Of a stretch of DNA of 5,693 nt, positions 1 to 4,597 are shown piece after piece. The translations under genes and the position numbers were made by a program. Positions within the stretch are counted from its first letter, which is position 1. The number at the start of each line of letters is the position of its first letter. Source of the DNA: a bacterium (GTDB lineage Bacteria; Patescibacteriota; Minisyncoccia; JACQLN01). The notes beneath the pieces were generated by a model. That model worked only from the letters and a program-made list of their open reading frames with translations, made no database searches and had not been told where the DNA came from. Where the stretch lies: contig JAUYOU010000026.1 in the NCBI GenBank assembly GCA_030697855.1, positions 1 through 5,693 of the forward strand, read 5' to 3'.

Positions 1-35
1 AAGCCACGAGCAAAATAACTCGCTTATTAAAAATT

Positions 36-728
36 TTACTTGCCCTTCGTAGCCTTGGCGTAGGAGGGTTTAATTTGATAAAGTTCGCAATCACATTTTT
101 TATGCCGCGCAGTACAAACACCGCGACCATAGTTTATTATTCTATAAGTATAACTAAACCATTCGTTTTTAGGAATTAACTGCATTAGATCTTTTTCGAT
201 TTTGACCGGATCTTTCTCTTTTGTAAAACCTAATTTTTGATTTATGCGAATCATATGTGTATCCACAGCTATACCGTCGACAACATTATAGGCATTCCCC
301 AAAACAACATTGGCAGTTTTTCTGGCTACACCAGCTAAAGTAAGAATATCTTTCATTGTGTTTGGAACCTTACCGCTAAACTTACTTTCTATGGTTTTTA
401 TAGCACTTAATATATTTTTAGCTTTAGCCCTATAAAAACCGCAAGAATGAACAAGCTTTTCTAGTTGTACTTGAGTTAATTTAGAAAAATCTTTTGCAGT
501 TTTATATTTTTTAAAAATACTTTCTGTAACTTGGTTAACTTTTTTATCTGTACACTGTGCAGAAAGAATAACCGCTACTAATAATTGAATCGGGTTTTCG
601 AAGTTTAAAGCAATTTTAGCTTCTGGGAATTTACCTTTTAAAAACTTAATAACCCCAAGCATTCGCTTCTTTTTTTCTGGAAGCGATTCTTTTTTAGTAA
701 AATCTTGCGCATAATCTATAAAAGACAT
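36..728 (-). CDS. nth: Endonuclease III, base-excision repair DNA glycosylase/AP lyase
   Basis: Removes oxidised pyrimidines from DNA and cleaves at abasic sites in the cytoplasm. The 230-aa product has the helix-hairpin-helix GVARKTANVVL with the catalytic lysine (about residue 137) and the AVDTH motif with the catalytic aspartate (about 156). An N-terminal segment, SAQCTD, matches the family's SAQATD. I chose the ATG at 728, which gives the usual N-terminus beginning MSFIDYAQDF. An in-frame TTG at 836 would add 36 residues, but these read through a hairpin element and resemble nothing in the family. No Shine-Dalgarno site is visible; an AT-rich TATATT lies about 8 bases upstream of the ATG. 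Oddity: the C-terminal iron-sulfur motif, normally C-x6-C-x2-C-x5-C, reads C-x6-C-x1-C with no fourth cysteine (Cys 205, 212, 214), and the protein ends in a repeat-derived tail (YAKATKGK). Family assignment is firm; cluster binding is doubtful. Confidence 0.94.
   Translation of the reverse strand: MSFIDYAQDFTKKESLPEKKKRMLGVIKFLKGKFPEAKIALNFENPIQLLVAVILSAQCTDKKVNQVTESIFKKYKTAKDFSKLTQVQLEKLVHSCGFYRAKAKNILSAIKTIESKFSGKVPNTMKDILTLAGVARKTANVVLGNAYNVVDGIAVDTHMIRINQKLGFTKEKDPVKIEKDLMQLIPKNEWFSYTYRIINYGRGVCTARHKKCDCELYQIKPSYAKATKGK
39..65 (-). repeat. In-frame dispersed repeat at the end of nth (copy A)
   Basis: These 27 bases encode SYAKATKGK, the last nine residues of Nth. They align codon for codon with 30 bases inside the comEC hydrolase gene (3968-3997, SYFAKASQDR), with one codon absent here. 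Both copies start with TCCTAC and share GCY-AAR-GCT. The repeat replaces the region where the fourth iron-sulfur cysteine would lie. I infer a dispersed repeat family that inserts in reading frame, comparable to Rickettsia palindromic elements. Confidence 0.6.
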
Positions 729-769
729 GACTTTAATATAGCAAAAAGAATTCCCGTATCCTATATCCC

Positions 770-868
770 AAACACCACCTCGAACAGCATCACGGAGATG
801 ACTTAAATCAGTTGACGATGAACCTTGCTTAGGCAAGGTTCATATATCGTCTGTTCGAGGTGGTGTTT
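770..868 (+). repeat. Structured hairpin element, copy 1 (possible ncRNA)
   Basis: An 18-bp perfect inverted repeat (770-787 with 851-868) encloses a branched interior. One small hairpin is CATC-ACGGA-GATG (788-800). A second has an 11-bp stem (818-828 with 833-843) and a TTAG loop. The element is homologous to 1178-1259: the inner 12 bp of the arms, the CAT..CAYGGAGATG block, the AAAT...CARTTGA block (805-815) and the TCGY..TGYTCG 3' side all align. The element begins directly after the 6S terminator and ends 41 bases before the nth start. Changes between the copies keep base pairing and are best explained by an RNA read on the plus strand. No known RNA family is recognised. Confidence 0.7.
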
Positions 869-906
869 AAAAACAAAAAACCCAAGATTTAAAATCTTAG
901 GTTTTT
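869..906 (-). terminator. Intrinsic terminator of the 6S RNA unit
   Basis: On the minus strand, 906-893 pairs with 889-876 in a 14-bp stem that includes one G-U pair and a 3-base loop. It runs into UUUUUUGUUUUU. It lies just after the closing stem of the structured RNA and stops transcription before the nth leader. The A-tract on the other side could make it partly bidirectional. Confidence 0.8.
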
Positions 907-909
907 AAT

Positions 910-1093
910 TGAACTTGGTCTGGGATTTTAAAAGTATGTTCAGCCTAGTTAATAGGTGGGTTTCCGCAACGATCAACGCCCGAACGAATCAGCACGTAGT
1001 CGCAATTTAAGAATCCCTAGAACAATTACTTTGAGCTAAAACTTTTAAAATCCTGAATCCCGATTTTACGTCGGGACCAACCACCAAGTTCAC
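910..1093 (-). ncRNA. ssrS: Probable 6S RNA, regulator of RNA polymerase
   Basis: 6S RNA binds the housekeeping RNA polymerase holoenzyme by mimicking an open promoter. Here a canonical promoter starts a transcript of about 184 nt whose two ends pair: 1092-1083 with 919-910 (10 bp), then 1053-1041 with 935-923 (13 bp). Inside lies a large bubble. Its 3' side has a mini-hairpin, CCUA-loop-UAGG (956-944), preceded by CCCA. This resembles the CACCUUG...AAGG mini-hairpin of E. coli 6S. An apical stem follows (1003-999 with 970-966, with a G-U pair that forms only on the minus strand). An extra 6-bp side hairpin (1076-1071 with 1063-1058) interrupts the closing stem and is unusual. The family call comes from architecture plus the short conserved segment. 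It lacks the tmRNA, SRP RNA and RNase P hallmarks. Confidence 0.72.
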
Positions 1094-1097
1094 TTTT

Positions 1098-1125
1098 ATT
1101 ATAATCCTATAATATACCCAATCAA
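1098..1125 (-). promoter_or_regulatory. Sigma-70-type promoter of the 6S RNA
   Basis: On the minus strand, TTGATT (1125-1120) is separated by 16 bases from a perfect TATAAT (1103-1098). The expected start is a purine at about 1093, exactly one base before the RNA's closing stem begins. That agreement supports both the promoter and the RNA call. Confidence 0.82.
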
Positions 1126-1177
1126 GCCCACTTATCCACCTAAATAAGCTAGGTTTCTGTATTAAAACCACTTACCC

Positions 1178-1259
1178 AAAAATCACTCTGAGTAGCATTC
1201 ATGGAGATGGCCAAATATACAATTGAGAGGCCTCCATGTCGCTGCTCGGAGTGATTTTT
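1178..1259 (+). repeat. Structured hairpin element, copy 2 (possible ncRNA)
   Basis: The 19-bp arms (1178-1196 with 1241-1259) pair completely on the plus strand with two G-U pairs (1189-1248 and 1193-1244). On the minus strand those become A-C mismatches. The interior holds CATGGA/TCCATG (1200-1205 with 1232-1237) and GGCC/GGCC pairing, or alternatively the small CATT...GATG hairpin. It is homologous to copy 1 at 770-868 in the same orientation, but lacks copy 1's extra 11-bp hairpin. It lies between the end of the adenylate kinase-family gene and the 6S promoter. With U5 after the stem it may also help end transcription from the kinase gene. Confidence 0.7.
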
Positions 1260-1282
1260 AAAAAAATTAAAAAGTTAGATCT

Positions 1283-2356
1283 TTATAAATCTAGAACCTT
1301 AGAAATTTGTTTGATTAACCCTACGGCCACCGCCGCTGGCAATAAACTATAAGATTTTTCACCAGCATCATCTTTGATCGTCCATGGTTCTTGGATTGTT
1401 TTTACTTTGTTAGAAGTTTTATCTAATTCATAGCGATAACCTGGTGTAATTTCGTACTCATCTACAAACTTTTTAGCTGAATCAACTGGCACAGAATTAC
1501 GTAAATAAATTTTAGTAATACCATTTAATCCCACCAAAGTTTTCATAACCTTATCGTCAACTTCTATTCTGTCTCTAATAGCTTCAATACCCAAACTATC
1601 ACCTTCCTTAGGTACCATCCTGCCCCCATTGCAACCTACGTTATCGCAAATTAAATAAAACTGTTTTATTTTTTCATCGTAGCCAACTTCTTTTGTGGCT
1701 AAAACTCTAATATTGCGAGGTGTTTGGCATTTAGGGCATATAACTCTAAATTTTATACGTTCGTCCATAACCGATTCTGGAACGTTTATAAACACAAAAA
1801 AATCTGGATCGTCGCGATAGCCCATCAAGGCTCTAAAATAAAGCGAATAAGAAATTTGGTCTAAATCGCGTGGGAAACCATCTATAAAAATAGCTTTGCC
1901 TTTTAACATACTAATTTGACGCTCTACTAAAGCCAAAATAACTTCTGTAGGTAAAAGAGATTTAGTATCGCGACCTAAAATAATATCTAAAGCTTTCTCC
2001 ACCGTAACTGGACCACGATAATTCTTTTTTAAGAATTCAATTAGTTCTTTCTTTTTGGTTTTATCGCCCAATTCTTTATGAACACTGCGCACAATATCTC
2101 CTATGGATATGTGAGCAACTCTATCGCTACCAACGGCTTCCATAAAAAGTTTGGTATAAGTGCCTTTGCCCGAATTTTTTTTACCTAGCAAAAAACCCAC
2201 AAAGGTATTTTTCTTTAAATATTTTTGGATTTTTTTAATATCTTCGCCAGCCTTTAATTTAAAATACTTCTGGCGATCGGCGGGGTCCTCTAACTTAAAA
2301 GCCTGCTTAACACCAGCAACTTTTGTTTTGAAAACAGGAAAAGATAAGTTATTCAT
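1283..2356 (-). CDS. Adenylate kinase-family nucleotide kinase with N- and C-terminal extensions
   Basis: This 357-aa cytoplasmic protein probably transfers phosphate between ATP and a nucleoside monophosphate. The adenylate kinase core is clear: P-loop GKKNSGKGT (58-66), HISIGDIVRS (82-91, matching HISTGDMLR), IDGFPRDLDQ (158-167), a zinc-type lid with Cys 207, 210, 237 and 242, and RDRIE (261-265). The family is usually about 215 aa. This protein adds about 50 residues before the P-loop and about 60 after the core, neither of which I recognise. The second lid cysteine pair is spaced C-x4-C rather than C-x2-C. The ATG at 2356 is the only reasonable start. There is no Shine-Dalgarno site. Substrate preference cannot be read from the sequence; it could be a paralogue beside a standard adk elsewhere. 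It is a single-gene unit between the small-membrane-protein operon's terminator and the 6S locus. Confidence 0.88.
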   Translation of the reverse strand: MNNLSFPVFKTKVAGVKQAFKLEDPADRQKYFKLKAGEDIKKIQKYLKKNTFVGFLLGKKNSGKGTYTKLFMEAVGSDRVAHISIGDIVRSVHKELGDKTKKKELIEFLKKNYRGPVTVEKALDIILGRDTKSLLPTEVILALVERQISMLKGKAIFIDGFPRDLDQISYSLYFRALMGYRDDPDFFVFINVPESVMDERIKFRVICPKCQTPRNIRVLATKEVGYDEKIKQFYLICDNVGCNGGRMVPKEGDSLGIEAIRDRIEVDDKVMKTLVGLNGITKIYLRNSVPVDSAKKFVDEYEITPGYRYELDKTSNKVKTIQEPWTIKDDAGEKSYSLLPAAVAVGLIKQISKVLDL

Positions 2357-2378
2357 TGTTTGTTTTTATATTAACGAT

Positions 2379-2384
2379 TTTATA
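2379..2384 (-). promoter_or_regulatory. Candidate -10 element of the kinase gene
   Basis: TATAAA on the minus strand lies 22 bases before the ATG at 2356, giving a leader of only about 15 bases without a ribosome binding site. The sequence upstream is T-rich, but no convincing -35 sits at the right distance. This is a weak call. Confidence 0.35.
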
Positions 2385-2431
2385 GTCTATCAGATTTTAA
2401 GAAAAAACAAAGTCCCGCTAGTGATTTTTAA

Positions 2432-2458
2432 TTCTATTGAAGTTCCACTTCAATAGAA
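2432..2458. repeat. Perfect 12-bp inverted repeat upstream of the kinase gene
   Basis: Arms 2432-2443 and 2447-2458 pair perfectly around a 3-base loop. Neither strand has a T-run after it, so it does not look like a standard intrinsic terminator. It lies about 50 bases upstream of the candidate -10 of the kinase gene and could be an operator or a structured RNA segment. Confidence 0.6.
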
Positions 2459-2476
2459 AATATTCAGATTAAGCCT

Positions 2477-2516
2477 AATGTTAACAAAATATACGATCGT
2501 TTTGTTTGTTAACATT
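2477..2516. repeat. Perfect 12-bp inverted repeat with 16-base centre
   Basis: Arms 2477-2488 (AATGTTAACAAA) and 2505-2516 pair perfectly. The centre carries a second, competing CAAAA/TTTTG pairing. It lies between the terminator at 2521 and the hairpin at 2432. No T-run follows on either strand. A protein-binding dyad or a backup RNA hairpin are both possible. Confidence 0.55.
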
Positions 2517-2520
2517 GAAT

Positions 2521-2553
2521 TAAAATAAAAAGCCCCCGACTTTCGTCGGGGAC
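2521..2553 (-). terminator. Strong intrinsic terminator of the small-membrane-protein operon
   Basis: On the minus strand, GTCCCCGAC pairs with GTCGGGGGC (one G-U pair) around a GAAA tetraloop and runs into UUUUUAUUUU. It lies 30 bases after the stop of the last small gene and closes the three-gene operon. This is the most GC-rich stem in the window. Confidence 0.92.
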
Positions 2554-2582
2554 AAAACTTGAAAGAAACTGGTCACTCTCAC

Positions 2583-2741
2583 TTATTTGGTACGGATAGA
2601 AATCAACAGAAAACAAACAGATACCAGTAAAACTACTTCTGTCTTACCTTCTCTGGTTAACCCTGCAATAGCCGCTACCAGATTTAACACGCCTAATATA
2701 AAGGCGGTGGTGGATATTTTTTTAATAACCTTCTCGAACAT
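2583..2741 (-). CDS. Small two-helix membrane protein (52 aa)
   Basis: The product begins MFEKVIKKIS and ends SIRTK. It has two hydrophobic stretches, about residues 12-28 and 36-49, joined by the short polar link TREGKTE. The N-terminus is basic, so a helical hairpin in the cytoplasmic membrane is likely. It is supported by an AGGAGGT ribosome binding site 7 bases before the ATG, by position as the last gene of the operon, and by a terminator 30 bases after its stop. The stop codon of the preceding gene overlaps this ribosome binding site, so translation is probably coupled. I do not recognise a family. It could be a subunit or modulator of the 7-helix protein encoded two genes upstream. Confidence 0.75.
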   Translation of the reverse strand: MFEKVIKKISTTAFILGVLNLVAAIAGLTREGKTEVVLLVSVCFLLISIRTK

Positions 2742-2748
2742 TTCGTCT

Positions 2749-2755
2749 ACCTCCT
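2749..2755 (-). promoter_or_regulatory. Ribosome binding site of the 52-aa gene, overlapping the previous stop
   Basis: AGGAGGT on the minus strand, 7 bases before the ATG at 2741. The TAG stop of the 39-aa gene (2756-2754) shares bases with it (TAGGAGGT), an arrangement typical of translational coupling. Confidence 0.8.
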
Positions 2756-2873
2756 ATCCAAAAAAGAATTTGATGAACGGAATCGCCAGCGCTAGAAAAG
2801 CGGCACCGATGAGAATTTCCTGAGAGTATTCCCTTACCCGCCACTCCCACACCGGCATCGCCATCTTTTTCAT
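2754..2873 (-). CDS. Small single-helix membrane protein (39 aa)
   Basis: The product begins MKKMAMPVWE. It has a charged, amphipathic first half (WEWRVREYSQE) and one hydrophobic segment (about residues 20-38, ILIGAAFLALAIPFIKFFF) ending just before the stop. It is a likely tail-anchored or single-pass inner-membrane peptide. GGGAGG lies 4 bases before the ATG. Two further in-frame ATG codons at residues 4 and 6 are less well placed. It sits 48 bases after the 7-helix gene and 12 bases before the 52-aa gene start. There is no recognised family. The evidence is the ribosome binding site, gene spacing and composition. Confidence 0.65.
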   Translation of the reverse strand: MKKMAMPVWEWRVREYSQEILIGAAFLALAIPFIKFFFG

Positions 2874-2877
2874 AAGG

Positions 2878-2883
2878 CCTCCC
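2878..2883 (-). promoter_or_regulatory. Ribosome binding site of the 39-aa gene
   Basis: GGGAGG on the minus strand, 4 bases before the ATG at 2873. The spacing is slightly short but usable. It fixes the start of a gene otherwise easy to overlook. Confidence 0.65.
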
Positions 2884-2921
2884 GATATAGTGAAATGTGA
2901 GTTTGAAGCATGAAGTAAAAA

Positions 2922-3536
2922 CTATTCTTCTGTTTTTTGATTCATCCTCTTCTTGATTCTAGCAATCAAGTAAATCACCAGAACAGTTGAGGGTAGAGCT
3001 CTGCCGATATAGATCCAAGAAAATGGATCGTTTCTAACCCACGCCGGATATATTGCGCATATAACGGCAAGTAAAATCGCGATCCAGAAGATGATAGGCT
3101 CTGTTGTTTTTTCTGCTTTGAGGAGTCTTTTTATTGTTGCAATGTATCCAATCAGTGCAATACATTGAACAAGTGAATAAGATACTAACGGCTGGTCAGT
3201 TATTGCCCAAAAGACAACTACTCCAGCACCACCAGCGAGGCACCGCTTCTGGGTTGCATCAAAAGCAACCTTGAGTGTGCCGTACCGAATATTAGAAGCA
3301 ATCACACCAATAAGTATGATTGCAATATCTAGCACTCCAGCCGTTACGCCAATATTGGCCGTCCAAGATTTTCTGGGGCTAACCCAGTACATCCAGAACG
3401 ACAAAGACATCATTGTCATCATGAGAATCCATGTGGCGGGAACAGGATTTATTTCCCGTATCCATGTTCGACGAGCATAATCTACCGCCGAAACAATCAT
3501 CAGCAAAATCGTTCCAATAACAGATATTTCGTACAC
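2922..3536 (-). CDS. Seven-helix integral membrane protein, PQ-loop-like layout
   Basis: The 204-aa polytopic membrane protein has about seven hydrophobic segments, near residues 4-19, 33-52, 60-81, 98-113, 115-133, 146-164 and 174-192, and a basic, polar C-terminus (RIKKRMNQKTEE). Two parts look like copies of each other: Y-x3-T-x6-P-x4-W (20-36) and Y-x2-T-x11-P-x3-W (131-151), each after one helix and running into the next. A tandem 3-helix duplication around a linker helix is the plan of PQ-loop/SWEET-type carriers. I also recall similar uncharacterised proteins from Patescibacteria, but the function is unknown. The start is GTG, supported by AAAGGAGG 6 bases upstream. It is the first gene of the operon, followed by two tiny membrane proteins. 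Base composition is richer than its neighbours (27 G+C in the 60 bases at 3001-3060, against 17 at 4501-4560). Confidence 0.85.
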   Translation of the reverse strand: MYEISVIGTILLMIVSAVDYARRTWIREINPVPATWILMMTMMSLSFWMYWVSPRKSWTANIGVTAGVLDIAIILIGVIASNIRYGTLKVAFDATQKRCLAGGAGVVVFWAITDQPLVSYSLVQCIALIGYIATIKRLLKAEKTTEPIIFWIAILLAVICAIYPAWVRNDPFSWIYIGRALPSTVLVIYLIARIKKRMNQKTEE

Positions 3537-3542
3537 CTTAAA

Positions 3543-3550
3543 CCTCCTTT
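3543..3550 (-). promoter_or_regulatory. Strong ribosome binding site of the 7-helix gene
   Basis: AAAGGAGG on the minus strand, 6 bases before the GTG at 3536. It decides in favour of the GTG start. The neighbouring nth, kinase and comEC genes have nothing comparable. Confidence 0.85.
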
Positions 3551-3593
3551 TCCAACAAGAAAAACAAGTTTTTTAAGAACAAATTATGTCTAA

Positions 3594-3629
3594 ATAGTAC
3601 CATAATACTAGGATTAAAGTCAATAGCAA
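3594..3629 (-). promoter_or_regulatory. Promoter region of the small-membrane-protein operon
   Basis: Two overlapping sigma-70-type arrangements are visible on the minus strand. TTGACT (3623-3618) with 18 bases to TACTAT (3599-3594) has the better -35. TTGCTA (3629-3624) with 16 bases to TATTAT (3607-3602) has the better -10. Either would give a leader of about 50-60 bases before the GTG start. Confidence 0.6.
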
Positions 3630-3672
3630 GTTAATAACCACAACAAACCCACATTTTAAGCCATTTTCTGGA

Positions 3673-3744
3673 TAGCTTCCTAGCTTCTTAGGAATTTAGC
3701 TTTCTAGAAAACTCCCTCTAAAAAGCTAGAAAGCTAAGAAGCTA
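3673..3744. repeat. Phased 8-base repeat array forming a long hairpin
   Basis: On the plus strand the block reads in exact 8-base steps: TAGCTTCC, TAGCTTCT, TAGGAATT, TAGCTTTC, TAG; then, after a 10-base centre, CTA, AAAAGCTA, GAAAGCTA, AGAAGCTA. The right half is the reverse complement of the left. 3697-3707 pairs with 3726-3736 (11 bp), and 3681-3688 with 3737-3744 (8 bp), leaving one octamer (3689-3696) bulged. It starts two bases after the comEC hydrolase stop, so it may end or protect that transcript, but there is no U-run after it on the minus strand. Confidence 0.75.
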
Positions 3745-3745
3745 A

Positions 3746-4597
3746 TCACTTATACACAACATCGCCCAACTGATCGTTCCTAAAAATCTTAACTCCAAAC
3801 TTATTTAACCTATCCAACACTAACGGTGTGGGGTGGCCGTAGGAATTACGACCAGATTGGATGATAGCTTCTTCGGGTTTTGCAATTTTTAATAGAGCTT
3901 CAGAAGTAGATGTCTTTGATCCGTGGTGTCCAACTTTTAGAACATCTATATCTCCTAAAGCGTTTGACCTGTCCTGCGAAGCTTTAGCGAAGTAGGATGC
4001 GATTAAATCTTGCTCTAGTTTCTCATCCATATCGCCGGTTAACAAAAACTTTTTATTGCCTAAATTTAATTCGCTCACTACCATACTTTCGTGTATACCT
4101 TTAAAACTTTTACTTAGCGTATTTTTAAATGGCGCTAATATTTTTAAAACTTCATCTTTTTCATAACTAATTAAATCTCCTGCTTCGGCTAAATAAACAT
4201 TAGAGCCCTCTGCTTTAAGCGTATTTAAAAAATCGGCATAAACTTTGCTTTCGTAATTAGCCCCCGAAAACATAAAATTTTTAACGTTATAATCTTTTAA
4301 AACAGATAATAATCCGCGTAAGTGATCGGCATGAGGGTGAGATAAAATAACAAGTTCTATGTCTTTATCGTAGAAAGGTAAATAGTTAGAAATTTTAGCC
4401 GAAACATCGGCCGAAGGCCCAGCATCTATTAAAATTTGAATATCACTTGGTAAAACTATTAACTGGCTATCGCCTTGCCCCACATCTAAAAATATTACTT
4501 GGGCTGTTTGGTTTTCTTTTTCTAAAACAAACCAAAAAACTAAAACTGTAAGGAAAATTAATGCACCTAAAACAAAACTTTTAGTTAACTGGATCAT
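3746..4597 (-). CDS. comEC: ComEC C-terminal half: metallo-beta-lactamase-fold hydrolase
   Basis: This 283-aa protein corresponds to the last domain of ComEC, thought to act on incoming DNA outside the membrane. One N-terminal helix (about 8-26) is followed by the fold: FLDVGQGDSQLI (36-47), LIDAG (56-60), the metal motif HPHADH (87-92), TGD (187-189), GHHGS (223-227) and GHPTP (254-258). The expected metal-binding motifs are in place, so it is probably active. The ATG overlaps the end of the channel half by 17 bases in another frame, without a Shine-Dalgarno site, which suggests coupled translation. Residues 201-210 (SYFAKASQDR) come from an in-frame repeat in a surface-like segment between TGD and GHHGS. 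In most bacteria this is one polypeptide with the channel. Stand-alone hydrolases of this type exist, but the adjacent gene settles the assignment. Confidence 0.92.
   Translation of the reverse strand: MIQLTKSFVLGALIFLTVLVFWFVLEKENQTAQVIFLDVGQGDSQLIVLPSDIQILIDAGPSADVSAKISNYLPFYDKDIELVILSHPHADHLRGLLSVLKDYNVKNFMFSGANYESKVYADFLNTLKAEGSNVYLAEAGDLISYEKDEVLKILAPFKNTLSKSFKGIHESMVVSELNLGNKKFLLTGDMDEKLEQDLIASYFAKASQDRSNALGDIDVLKVGHHGSKTSTSEALLKIAKPEEAIIQSGRNSYGHPTPLVLDRLNKFGVKIFRNDQLGDVVYK
3968..3997 (-). repeat. In-frame dispersed repeat inside the comEC hydrolase gene (copy B)
   Basis: These 30 bases encode SYFAKASQDR and match the end of nth (39-65) codon for codon apart from one extra TTC. The ends TCCT and AGGA and internal CTTCGC/GCGAAG blocks make it partly palindromic. 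It inserts between two conserved motifs of the hydrolase without breaking the frame. Confidence 0.6.

Noticed and set aside
7..23. Small CGAG/CTCG hairpin after nth
   Set aside because: Only 4 bp with no following U-run, and it lies at the window edge.
729..836. N-terminal extension of nth starting at TTG 836
   Set aside because: It reads through hairpin element copy 1, starts inside the inner hairpin's 3' arm, has no ribosome binding site and resembles no endonuclease III N-terminus.
770..868. Integron attC site
   Set aside because: A palindromic element of suitable length, but without the RYYYAAC/GTTRRRY end boxes and with fully paired outer arms.
910..1093. tmRNA, SRP RNA or RNase P RNA
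   Set aside because: No tag frame or tRNA-like ends, no GGAAGCA-type SRP loop, and no RNase P P4 core sequences.
1250..2431. 12-bp direct repeat AGTGATTTTTAA at 1250-1261 and 2420-2431 flanking the kinase gene
   Set aside because: AT-rich and short, with no transposase or other end structure; probably chance, although one copy lies in the arm of the structured element.
2160..2456. Plus-strand open frame of 98 codons
   Set aside because: It is mostly antisense to the kinase gene's P-loop region and also crosses its promoter and a hairpin; no ribosome binding site.
2587..2823. Plus-strand open frame of 78 codons
   Set aside because: It is antisense to the two small membrane-protein genes, which have ribosome binding sites, an operon context and hydrophobic products.
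3271..3480. Plus-strand open frame of 69 codons
   Set aside because: Shadow of the 7-helix membrane protein gene; no start signals.
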